Assembly (NCBI RefSeq): GCF_037138995.1
Contig: NZ_JBAXHI010000007.1
Coordinates: forward strand, 68,168 to 132,167
DNA length: 64,000 nt
DNA from: Chlorohelix sp037138995
Lineage (GTDB): Bacteria > Chloroflexota > Chloroflexia > Chloroheliales > Chloroheliaceae
Reading direction: 5' to 3'
Shown here piece after piece: positions 1-7,686 of the stretch (position 1 is its first letter; each line of letters opens with the position of its first letter). Under the pieces are notes generated by a model that worked only from the letters and a program-made list of their open reading frames with translations, had not been told where the DNA came from and made no database searches. The position numbers were made by a program, and so were the translations under genes.

Positions 1-225
1 GCCATTACCGATATGTTCATTAAGAGAAAGCGGGCGATATTGAGTAAGGAGCATAATATCGTCAAGCCCGGAATTAACACAGTTGCTCAAAGTGAAATCA
101 ATTATTCTGAATTTTCCAGCGAACGGCAAGGAGGGTAAAGCACTTTTTTCAGTAAATACGCTTAGGCGCTCACTTTTACCGCCCGCTAGTATTATTGCCA
201 TTACTTCACTATTTGGCTTACTCAT
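1..225 (-). CDS. Glucose-1-phosphate adenylyltransferase-like nucleotidyltransferase, 5' part only
   Basis: This is the first 75 codons of a gene that runs off the left edge. The ATG is at 225, preceded by an AGAGAAGG ribosome site. The translation has the nucleotidyltransferase entry AIILAGGKSERL, then KFRIIDFTLSNCVNSGLDDI and LLTQYRPLSLNEHI, the N-terminal signature of GlgC (ADP-glucose pyrophosphorylase, first step of glycogen synthesis). The usual GGxGTRL loop reads GGKSERL, so the pyrophosphorylase loop is not canonical. A GlgC paralogue or GlgD-like regulatory subunit is therefore possible. The family call is fairly safe; activity cannot be judged from this fragment. Confidence 0.75.
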   Translation of the reverse strand, partial: MSKPNSEVMAIILAGGKSERLSVFTEKSALPSLPFAGKFRIIDFTLSNCVNSGLDDIMLLTQYRPLSLNEHIGNG

Positions 226-424
226 CCAGACCTTCTCTCTACAATATTTATAAATTTAAGGAAATTATTATAGATACAGGCAAACCACGTATGTGGACGC
301 GGTTAACCTTACAATTACCTTATTATAAAGGGTAAACGAGTAAATGTAAAAAGCCAAGCCTGTAAATTTTTGAGGAAAGGTGGTTGCTCATAGCGGCTCT
401 ATAGGTGAATCTGGCAAACTCTAT

Positions 425-458
425 GAAAAAAAACGAGAGCGTGGGTATAACGCTCTCG
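425..458 (-). terminator. Rho-independent terminator of the small-peptide cassette
   Basis: An 8-bp perfect stem (CGAGAGCG, 434-441, with CGCTCTCG, 451-458) closes a 9-base loop. On the minus strand it is followed by a run of seven T. It lies about 80 bases past the stop of the 541 gene. The rest of 226-540 holds no gene that I can see. Confidence 0.8.
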
Positions 459-540
459 ATGAAGTGACATAGGGTAAAACTAGTTGTGGAAAAAGGTAAA
501 GCGGATCCATAGTGGTTCCGTTTTTTCTGATATTTCTATG

Positions 541-861
541 TTAAGCGACTGAACCTTGCAGCTTTGCAAGTTCGTGATTGTAATTTTTGTTTTCGAGGTA
601 AACTTTTGCCGGACTAGCCGCTTTTCTGCCAACTAAATCTAACAATATAGCAAAAAACTCTGGGACACTACCAGCGCTGACTGAAAGAATTAATTCTTTA
701 TCTTCATCAGACAGATAGATAGGTTGCTCTCCATAGCGAAGCGCGTAATTTCTATTGTACATATCGAGCGCACTAAGACGGTTTTGGAGGAAATCTCTTT
801 CCAACTTTCTATCAAGTATTATTGCCCCGGCTAGCTTATCAAGTTGCTGAATTGAAAACAC
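541..861 (-). CDS. Small protein resembling Os1348/NHLP-leader-like proteins
   Basis: This is a 106-residue protein of unknown function. The segment LDKLAGAIILDRKLERDFLQNRLSAL, followed by a loop and LSDEDKELILSV, resembles the short helical Os1348 proteins related to nitrile-hydratase-type RiPP leader peptides. The match is by eye only. I prefer the GTG at 861 because AAAGAGGTG sits six bases before it; a GTG at 879 would add six residues but has a poor ribosome site. There is no signal peptide or membrane segment. It follows a 52-codon peptide gene on the same strand by 90 bases, and a terminator lies downstream, so the two form a compact transcription unit. Confidence 0.5.
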   Translation of the reverse strand: MFSIQQLDKLAGAIILDRKLERDFLQNRLSALDMYNRNYALRYGEQPIYLSDEDKELILSVSAGSVPEFFAILLDLVGRKAASPAKVYLENKNYNHELAKLQGSVA

Positions 862-950
862 TGACGACACCTCTTTCACTACTAAAGAGAGCTATACCGA
901 GTATTCCAGTGCCGCTACATTGCGGAGGAAAGGTTTTTTGTGCTAGTTAC

Positions 951-1109
951 TTACCAAGGCCATACTTCAGCAACGACTTTCAATGCTGGAGTAGTATTAT
1001 CAGTGGGGCATATGTTCAAAATTCCACCGACTAAAGCTGCTGTGAAAGCTAAAACTTGCATTGCAGCCAGACCTTTTTCTGAAGATACAAAATTAATCAG
1101 CTTGTGCAT
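951..1109 (-). CDS. 52-residue peptide with hydrophobic core
   Basis: The ORF starts with ATG at 1109 behind a strong AAAGGAG ribosome site eight bases upstream and ends with TAA at 951. The peptide opens with a short basic or neutral stretch (MHKLINFVSSEKG). A roughly 18-residue hydrophobic run follows (AMQVLAFTAALVGGILNM), then a polar tail ending EVWPW, with a single Cys in NMCPTD. It could be a small membrane peptide, or a secreted or RiPP-type precursor feeding the downstream Os1348-like protein. No family was recognised. The ribosome site, promoter and shared terminator argue that it is real. Confidence 0.55.
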   Translation of the reverse strand: MHKLINFVSSEKGLAAMQVLAFTAALVGGILNICPTDNTTPALKVVAEVWPW

Positions 1110-1165
1110 ATCCCAGACTCCTTTTAACTACATTTCCCATTTACAATAAGAAGTCACTTTCAGTA

Positions 1166-1221
1166 TCTATATGATATGAAAGGACTCTTAGCAAAAACTT
1201 AGCACCGAATCGGGATGGTGC
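1166..1221 (-). promoter_or_regulatory. Promoter with adjacent inverted repeat for the peptide cassette
   Basis: On the minus strand TTGCTA (1194-1189) and TATAGA (1171-1166) are separated by 17 bases, about 55 bases ahead of the 52-codon peptide gene. Just upstream lies the inverted repeat AGCACC/GGTGCT (1201-1206 and 1216-1221), a possible binding site for the neighbouring BTAD regulator. It was read by eye. Confidence 0.45.
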
Positions 1222-1281
1222 TATGAGGAATTGTTAATAGTTGAAAGTAAGTAATGCTATGAGAAGCTTATAAGATTTGTG

Positions 1282-4200
1282 TCAGGCTAATTTAGGCAAC
1301 AATGCCCTAATTTCAGAGGATGGTTCTATGTCAATTTCTTTCATAATGTGGCGGCACTCTTCATAATAATGCTGGGCTTCTTTCTTGTTTCCCATTGCCA
1401 AATGGCAATTGATTAGACCAATATATGCCTCTTCGCGGTATTCATCTCTTAGCAGATAACGTCGCCAACTTAATATTGCTTGGCTGACTAGGCGTTGTTT
1501 CTCGTAGGTACTGGCAAGCAATGACAACCCTTCCAGATAAATTTTTAAAAGCTCCTGACGGCGTGGGCTTGCCCAATCACTATAAATTTGATCCAGATAG
1601 TCACGCTTGTATAAATCGAGCGCTTTTGCCAGTTGCTCCAACTCTAGTTCTTGCGGTTTGGATAAAGCCGCCTTGACAGTTTTTTCCAGTTCAAGCGCGT
1701 CACACCAGATTTCACCGCTCAAGGTATAACTTTGGCTGGAGAATTTAATATCTACCGGCTTAATCAAGCGTCGTAAGTTGCTTAGGGTGAAGTGAAAATT
1801 ATTGGCGGCTGCGCTATGGTCAACATCAGTCCATATCCTATCAAAGATTTCTTCTCTGGTTGATTTGCCATGTTCCAGTAGAAAAAAGAATAGTTCTTTG
1901 GCTTTACTAATGCGCCAATATTCGATTTCGGCTTCCGCTGTCCAAACCCTGCCCCCATCTAGTGTTCTTACTTCTAGTTGGAAGTTGCTACCGGTTATAC
2001 GGCTACTGTAACGGTTTGGAGTTGAATCCTGACTAGGGCGCAACAGTGTAAGCTTGGGAGTTCCTTGAAACTCAAGCGGTGAGGCAGCGGGTGGGGGCGT
2101 AAATTCGGTTTCAAATTGGGCTATTACTGTGCCATCAAAGGTAACAGCATCCATGCCAGAGTTTTCAGAAAGAATCGAGCTTTGACGATAGCCTTTGCGT
2201 AGTAGAAATTCATGAAGGTTGTTGCTGATTTTTTTTCTTGCCGCATATTCAAATAAGGAGGAGGCTCGTATTAGGTCAAAGGGTTGGTAGGGTTCGAAGC
2301 CGATATTTGGTACTAATCCAATACTTTCTTCCAGAAGCCCTACTGCTCGTTTGAATTCGGACATTGAAAAGTAAACAATTGCTTGATATAAGCGACAACG
2401 GCATAACCAATCCAGCCATTTATGTTCTTTGAAAGCTTTCGCCGCCTGTTCCAGTGGAGCTAATGCCCTTTTATAATAGCGGTTTTCCAAATCGAGCAAC
2501 CCGTTAACAACCTCCAGCATTGCCCCACATTTTTTCATGCCGTAATCCCGATTAAGCTCGTGACCTTGTATTAAAAATTCCCGCGCTTCGGCTCGATTTC
2601 CTTCCAGTAGACTGTTAAGCGCCAGCATAGCGATAGTTTCAAGTTCAAGAATGCGCAACCCAATTTGTCGGCTTAATGCCAATCCAGATTCATATTGCTC
2701 TCTCGCATTTACATGTTTATCGGTAAAATTACTTATATTGCCTTGTTGAAAAATCACATTGGCTTTTAGATAGAGATTTCCCAGTTTTTCGGTCAATTCT
2801 AGTGTGAGGTTAAGCTGTTCGGTAGCTTCCCGATAGTTTCCTCTCATAATCTGGCAAATTGCCAGACCATAACGGCAATAGGCTTCTTGATTCTGATTGC
2901 CTACTTCTGCAAAATATTTCAAGGCTTTGTCATAGTATATTCCTGCCCGTACTAAACGACCCATTGATTTATACAGGGTTGCCAGATAAATGTCGCTCAT
3001 CATAACCCGGTATTTAAGTTCTAGCTGTCGGTATAAATCCTGACCTTTTTTAAAAAAGGTTTCAGCCTGTTCAATCTGACCGTGTTCGGTATTAACTATC
3101 CCGGCGCTGGTGGATATTAGCGCTTGCGCGTAAATTTTTTCCGGACTCAATCCACCCCAGTCTGCCAATGCCGAAGCTTTTTCTATCAGACGCGCTCCTT
3201 CCTCCACCTGCCCCATACGTGTGAAGGTGAGGGCGCGTTGCGCTATACACATTGCCGCATCTTCGACAGCCCCTTTTTCAAGGTAAACCTTTTCTGCTTT
3301 CTCGATTAATCCTAGCGCGGCTTCGCTCTGCCCTTTGTCAAATAAAATTCTGGAATAAATAAAAGCAAGTTCCGGGATAGATTCCACCGCTTCTTGCGGG
3401 ATTAAGCCGATTAGCTCGGTCAAGCGGGTGATAAGCCCGGACTCATAAAGAGGAGTAGCCAGTCCGGCTATTATTTCCGCCGCTTTTCGCCCTTCATTTA
3501 TAGCGAGGTAATTCTGCACCCCTTCTACATAATATTCTGAACGTATAGCCAGTTCCGCCGCTTTTAGATTACACTCACGCCACCTCTCTTTCTTATTGGC
3601 AAGGCGCGACTGTAGAAAACGCTTGAAAAGCGAGTGATATTTATAATAATAGGTGTCAGGCTTGCCGAAGTCGCTAGAAGGAACTTGGGCTACCGCTTCC
3701 ACAAAGAGCTTGCGCTTGTCCAGTTTTTCTAAAATTTGCTCACTATCCTGCAAACTGGTAAGTTCATTGCAAAGTTCAGGACTTAAAAGGTGTAAGCAAG
3801 AAGTCCGCAGCAAAAAATCCTCAATATCGGGCGGTTGGTCGGCTAGAACCACATCACCCAGATATTCAAATAGAGCCGAACTGTCCAAGTAGCCCTGTCC
3901 ATATGGTCCACTCCGATTATTAAGATGGCTTAATGATGTGTTACTGCTAACCATAGCAAGAATAACAGCTGTGACCCAACCTTCAGAGTATTCCGCCAAC
4001 TTGTCAACCATCTTTGGGTCTTTAATTTTATACACCTCTACCAGCAAAGCAGCAATTTCTTGATGTTTAAAGCTTAACTCGGCTGCTCCTATACCTTTTA
4101 TCAGGCGTTTGGCGTATAAATAGGCGAGCGGCAAATGGTCTGGCACACTTCTGGTAGAGACAATCAGTCTGAAACGTTCGGGTAACTTGAGCGACAGATG

Positions 4201-4671
4201 CCGCATAAAGGTTCCAACTGGCTCACTTTCAGCGTATTGATAATCATCTAGTACCATCACAGAAAGCTTGTTATCCACCAAAATTTGGGTTGCCAATTCT
4301 TCTGCAAACTGATAAGCCAATCGCTGGAGATTATTTTCCTGCTCTAGGCTTCTACCAGATTCGATTTGTCCCAAAAGTGCTTCAAATTGGATACCAAATT
4401 CAGGAAAAAATGCTTTGACCGATTGCACTAGATAACGGAAAAATCTTAGGGGGTCTCTATCTCCTTCATCGAGGGAATACCAAATCAGCCGCGCTGAGGT
4501 TTGTGCGGCAAAATCGGCAAGGAGGGCTGTTTTACCATAACCTGATCCCGCCGAAATCAAGAGCAAACGATAAGAATCAAAGTCGTTGATTTCATCAATC
4601 AAACGCTGGCGGCTGACTAACCCTCGTGCTTTAGGCGCTGTAATTTTTGCAACTAAAATTGTTTTATCCAC
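1282..4671 (-). CDS. MalT/LuxR-type ATPase regulator with C-terminal BTAD domain
   Basis: This is a 1129-residue cytoplasmic transcription regulator. The N-terminus is a STAND-type ATPase like MalT: Walker A AGSGYGKT (about 41-48) and Walker B VMVLDDYQ (about 138-145). A long TPR-like helical region follows (about 370-850). A winged-helix segment near 890-960 (around REEIFDRIWTDVDHSAAANNFHFTLSNLRRLI) leads into a bacterial transcriptional activation domain to the end. Such proteins bind a ligand and ATP, oligomerise and activate target promoters. The start is GTG at 4671 with a weak ribosome site. The target is unknown; the small-peptide cassette directly downstream is a candidate. It is larger than SARP regulators and typical in size for Chloroflexota. 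Confidence 0.85.
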   Translation of the reverse strand: MDKTILVAKITAPKARGLVSRQRLIDEINDFDSYRLLLISAGSGYGKTALLADFAAQTSARLIWYSLDEGDRDPLRFFRYLVQSVKAFFPEFGIQFEALLGQIESGRSLEQENNLQRLAYQFAEELATQILVDNKLSVMVLDDYQYAESEPVGTFMRHLSLKLPERFRLIVSTRSVPDHLPLAYLYAKRLIKGIGAAELSFKHQEIAALLVEVYKIKDPKMVDKLAEYSEGWVTAVILAMVSSNTSLSHLNNRSGPYGQGYLDSSALFEYLGDVVLADQPPDIEDFLLRTSCLHLLSPELCNELTSLQDSEQILEKLDKRKLFVEAVAQVPSSDFGKPDTYYYKYHSLFKRFLQSRLANKKERWRECNLKAAELAIRSEYYVEGVQNYLAINEGRKAAEIIAGLATPLYESGLITRLTELIGLIPQEAVESIPELAFIYSRILFDKGQSEAALGLIEKAEKVYLEKGAVEDAAMCIAQRALTFTRMGQVEEGARLIEKASALADWGGLSPEKIYAQALISTSAGIVNTEHGQIEQAETFFKKGQDLYRQLELKYRVMMSDIYLATLYKSMGRLVRAGIYYDKALKYFAEVGNQNQEAYCRYGLAICQIMRGNYREATEQLNLTLELTEKLGNLYLKANVIFQQGNISNFTDKHVNAREQYESGLALSRQIGLRILELETIAMLALNSLLEGNRAEAREFLIQGHELNRDYGMKKCGAMLEVVNGLLDLENRYYKRALAPLEQAAKAFKEHKWLDWLCRCRLYQAIVYFSMSEFKRAVGLLEESIGLVPNIGFEPYQPFDLIRASSLFEYAARKKISNNLHEFLLRKGYRQSSILSENSGMDAVTFDGTVIAQFETEFTPPPAASPLEFQGTPKLTLLRPSQDSTPNRYSSRITGSNFQLEVRTLDGGRVWTAEAEIEYWRISKAKELFFFLLEHGKSTREEIFDRIWTDVDHSAAANNFHFTLSNLRRLIKPVDIKFSSQSYTLSGEIWCDALELEKTVKAALSKPQELELEQLAKALDLYKRDYLDQIYSDWASPRRQELLKIYLEGLSLLASTYEKQRLVSQAILSWRRYLLRDEYREEAYIGLINCHLAMGNKKEAQHYYEECRHIMKEIDIEPSSEIRALLPKLA

Positions 4672-4997
4672 TCTAGCTATAAATAATTATACATCTAGAT
4701 ATTAATCAATTATAATTCTAAAATTATAAGCTTACAATATGATAAAGTATTATTATTATACTATTTTACAATACTATTATTATAAAATCTGCGAATTTAT
4801 CTGCATAAATTTAACCGCACTCTAAAATTTTATTAGCATTATGGTTTTTTAGCTTTCACCCGTTCAAATAATGAAGAACAAATATAGGGTTCTAATATTT
4901 ATAAAAATATAATAGGAAATTTGGGGCTTAAATCTCGATAAATAATGCGAGAATCTCAATTTTTGAGGAAACTAATAAAGTAGCATATTGCTAATTT
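4672..4997. other. AT-rich intergenic stretch with no gene
   Basis: These 326 very AT-rich bases separate the start of the BTAD regulator from the end of ruvA. No ORF with a ribosome site was found. A small hairpin around TAGCAATATGCTA (minus strand, near 4983-4995) could end the ruvA transcript but is weak. The promoter of the regulator should lie here but cannot be pinned down in such AT-rich sequence. Confidence 0.5.
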
Positions 4998-5594
4998 TTA
5001 TTGTCCCAGAAAACGCAACGCTTCCAGCACTTGCTCTTCAAGCGATAGCTCTTGCTCTGCCGGAAGTGCGTTCAAAGCGGTTTGTATCTCTGCTGGGGTG
5101 TAACCTAAACCACCCAGCGCTTCTACCAATTGTCGCCGCTCCAATACGGTGGGGGTTGCTTCGACATTCCGGCTTGGTTTTGCCGGTTGCACCTCCACCA
5201 ATTTCCCCTTCAGTTCAAGAATGATTCGGGCAGCGGTTTTGGGTCCAATGCCGGATACTTTCTTTAGAAAATCTACGTTGCTTTGTGCAATAGCCAGATG
5301 TGTTGCGCCTACATCAGCCGCTCCTATTAAGTTAAGCGCGGCTCGCGGACCTACTCCTGCTACACTCAATAACATTTCAAATAACTCTTGTTGTTCAGAA
5401 GTTTTGAAACCATAAAGGGCAAGTTGGTCTTCGCGAACATAGAAATGGGTAAACAGCTTTACCTCTCGCCCAATCTCGCCGAGGTCGTCTAGTGCGGATG
5501 TAGGCACAAATACTCTCAGGCTAACTCCTCCTACATTGATAAGAGCCGAATCGGTTCCCATTTGCTCCAACTGCCCACGAATCGCTGCTATCAT
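4998..5594 (-). CDS. ruvA: Holliday junction DNA helicase subunit RuvA
   Basis: RuvA binds four-way DNA junctions as a tetramer and loads the RuvB motor for branch migration in recombinational repair. The 198-residue product has the normal length. It has the N-terminal OB fold (MIAAIRGQLEQ), two helix-hairpin-helix motifs (VAGVGPRAALNLI and VSGIGPKTAARIILELKGKL) and a C-terminal RuvB-binding helix bundle (EALGGLGYTPAEIQTAL). The ATG at 5594 overlaps the stop of the upstream amidohydrolase gene by four bases, with AGAGGAG as ribosome site, so the two are translationally coupled. ruvB and ruvC are not in the window. Confidence 0.97.
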   Translation of the reverse strand: MIAAIRGQLEQMGTDSALINVGGVSLRVFVPTSALDDLGEIGREVKLFTHFYVREDQLALYGFKTSEQQELFEMLLSVAGVGPRAALNLIGAADVGATHLAIAQSNVDFLKKVSGIGPKTAARIILELKGKLVEVQPAKPSRNVEATPTVLERRQLVEALGGLGYTPAEIQTALNALPAEQELSLEEQVLEALRFLGQ

Positions 5595-6448
5595 TCTCCT
5601 CTTTCCTCCAAACCCAGCAAACGCGCTGCATTACCACCCAACACCAGTTCTAATTCAGTTTCGTTTAACATTGCTTCTTTTCGCACTCTTTCCAGTAAAC
5701 GAGCTTGCCCAAGTAGTGGATAATCACTCGCCCACAAGATTTTATGCGCCCCCGCCAAATCACATACTGCTCTGAAAACGCCAAAGCGGTATAAATAAGT
5801 GGTAGCGGCTGTATCATAGTATAGGTTGGAAAGGGCTTTGGCTACTTCGGGCATTAATTCGTAAAAAGGTAACCCACCACCCCAATGCGCTGCGATTATA
5901 TTGCATTCCGGGTGATGCTGCGCTAAAGCGAGAATTTTATCTGGGGTGGTTTTGCCCTTGCCGGGATATAGATGTCCCAGCGGTTCACTGGCATGTAGCA
6001 TTATGACAGCCTTATATTTGATGGTTATTGCTGCCAAATCGTGGAATAAAGCAGGTTCGGTAAGGTCAAAGCCTTGACCATCGGCGGTTAGCTCGCCCAA
6101 ACCGCGTAGTCCTGCTACATAGCAGCGTTCCGCTTCGTAAAGCGCTCTATCACCCTCAAGGGGTTGTATTGCCGCCAACCCTACCAGTTTATCCGGGAAA
6201 GCCTTTATTGCCTCAATAATATAATCATTTGAAGCGGCGCATAGTGTGCCATCGGCGAAGGCATAACCGGTAACAACCGTTCTATCTACTCCTGCGCGTT
6301 CCATTTCTTGTACCAATTCAGCGGCAGTTACCATTTTAGCTTTTGGCGAGGAGTAACATTCCCGAAAACGCTCATCACGTTCGGATAGATCGTTTCGGTG
6401 GGCTATCAAATCTTTTGAAAAAATGTGGGTATGGGAGTCAATAATCAT
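5591..6448 (-). CDS. Amidohydrolase-family metal-dependent hydrolase (TIM barrel)
   Basis: This 285-residue protein belongs to the amidohydrolase_2 group. It has the metal-binding HxH near the N-terminus (DSHTH), a His on a later strand (LHASE), a third (AAHWGG) and the catalytic Asp at the end of the barrel (ASDYP). Members are decarboxylases or hydrolases of small carboxylates and lactones; the substrate cannot be named. The ATG at 6448 starts eight bases after the PhaR-like gene, and its stop overlaps the start of ruvA, so three genes form one operon. Confidence 0.85.
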   Translation of the reverse strand: MIIDSHTHIFSKDLIAHRNDLSERDERFRECYSSPKAKMVTAAELVQEMERAGVDRTVVTGYAFADGTLCAASNDYIIEAIKAFPDKLVGLAAIQPLEGDRALYEAERCYVAGLRGLGELTADGQGFDLTEPALFHDLAAITIKYKAVIMLHASEPLGHLYPGKGKTTPDKILALAQHHPECNIIAAHWGGGLPFYELMPEVAKALSNLYYDTAATTYLYRFGVFRAVCDLAGAHKILWASDYPLLGQARLLERVRKEAMLNETELELVLGGNAARLLGLEERGE

Positions 6449-6456
6449 GGGAAAGG

Positions 6457-6957
6457 TTATTTGGGCGGTAAGTCCTCAATAATTTCAATACGATTTACTT
6501 TATTGGGATTTTTACGATTGCTCTCATTTGGGCTACTGGCTTGATGGGTACGGCGGCGTTGTTCAACTAGTCGTTCAATAAAGCGCAACATATCTTCTTC
6601 ACGCCCTTCCGCAATATCAACCCAAAACTTGAAGGTGCGCTCTACTTCCTGTTCAAGAAACTGCCCAAATGAAAGGGTGAAGGGACGGGTGAGGGTTGAG
6701 CCGAGTTTGCGACTGGTTTCACCCCCGAATCGTAACAATTGGCTGAGCATACCGCTAGGTAAAAAACGTTGCTCCCTTTCGCGCTCAAGCAAAAGCTGGC
6801 TAAAGATTACGGTGGTAATATCCTCATCCGTATCGTTATCCACAACCTGAACTTCTTCTCCTGATACCACAAGTTTGGCTACTACATCCAGTGTAATATA
6901 GGTTCGAGTCTCGGTATCGTAGAGTTTTCGATTGTTATAGCGTTTGATTACACGCAT
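6457..6957 (-). CDS. PhaR-like polyhydroxyalkanoate synthesis regulator, DNA-binding domain protein
   Basis: The N-terminus (VIKRYNNRKLYDTETRTYITLDVVAKLVVSGE...VVDNDTDEDITTVIFSQLLLERE) is the PHA accumulation regulator DNA-binding domain. In PHA producers this domain represses phasin and synthase genes and senses granules. The remaining hundred residues are helical and charged, with an Arg/Asn-rich tail. I place the start at ATG 6957, where the conserved domain begins; a TTG at 6981 would add eight residues with no better ribosome site. No PHA synthase is nearby, so the target is unclear. In other bacteria this domain also controls acetyl-CoA-linked genes. Confidence 0.8.
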   Translation of the reverse strand: MRVIKRYNNRKLYDTETRTYITLDVVAKLVVSGEEVQVVDNDTDEDITTVIFSQLLLEREREQRFLPSGMLSQLLRFGGETSRKLGSTLTRPFTLSFGQFLEQEVERTFKFWVDIAEGREEDMLRFIERLVEQRRRTHQASSPNESNRKNPNKVNRIEIIEDLPPK

Positions 6958-7135
6958 AAAATTACTGTCTGCGCTGCTCAATTAGGTTATCGTTTTCATC
7001 ATAGCGTTCTTCAAAGGTTTCGCCTCGTAGTTGGTCATTTTACAATATGACCCTGCACAGGGGTGCGTTCCTGAGAACGAAGCTCGGAGTTTCCGTCAGT
7101 TCTAGGCTTTTCCCCATCCAGTTAAATTGTTATTC

Positions 7136-7459
7136 CTATTTATTAAAAAACACACCGTAAACGTTATCTTTAATAGCTTGTAGGCATTCTTCCAAATGTC
7201 CAGTGACTTCCAAATCCTGCCACTTTTTGTTATCTCGATAATAAGCTAGGATATAAAGGCTATGTCCATCATCTAACGGGCTGATACGCGCCCATGAAGC
7301 ATAATAACCCTGCCATTGCTTTGAACCATGCGGAACCACGTATTCGTACATAGTTAGCGTTCCACGGCGGTCTTCCGCCAGAATGCTCTCCCATTTTGCG
7401 GCTGAACCTATAAATTCCTGCGCTCGTTTAAGTAATTCACTAATTCCTACTATCCGCAT
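7136..7459 (-). CDS. Hypothetical protein, 107 residues
   Basis: I do not recognise this protein. It is soluble, with aromatic-rich strands (MYEYVVPHGSKQWQGYYASWARI and SLYILAYYRDNKKWQDLEV) that suggest a small alpha/beta or beta-sandwich fold. There is no signal peptide, Cys pair or known motif. The ATG at 7459 has no clear ribosome site. It stands alone between the phaR-like gene (154 bases away) and the divergent acyl-CoA synthetase. The codon pattern and amino-acid make-up look genuine. Confidence 0.6.
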   Translation of the reverse strand: MRIVGISELLKRAQEFIGSAAKWESILAEDRRGTLTMYEYVVPHGSKQWQGYYASWARISPLDDGHSLYILAYYRDNKKWQDLEVTGHLEECLQAIKDNVYGVFFNK

Positions 7460-7607
7460 AGGTTAAGCATAGCACGAAGAGAGGCTTATATCAACTGAAA
7501 AGAGAGTTCGAGCAGGGCGTTTCAGTGTGTGTTTTCCATGAGAAAAATAGAAAAAGGACACTTTTACCCTTATTGTTACAAGAGAAATGACAAAATTACT
7601 GAATAGT

Positions 7608-7636
7608 TTGACCTACTTAGTGGCGGTACGTATAAT
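7608..7636 (+). promoter_or_regulatory. Sigma-70-type promoter of the acyl-CoA synthetase gene
   Basis: TTGACC (7608-7613) and a perfect TATAAT (7631-7636) are spaced 17 bases apart. They lie about 50 bases ahead of the preferred start at 7687. Confidence 0.8.
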
Positions 7637-7686
7637 CCAATAAGCAATTGTATATCCACCTGAAGAATATGTTCCGGAGGAAGAAG

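Noticed and set aside
6980..7038. 16-codon ORF starting at 7038 upstream of the PhaR-like gene
   Set aside because: It has no ribosome site and looks like chance; the alternative frame listed under findings is more protein-like.
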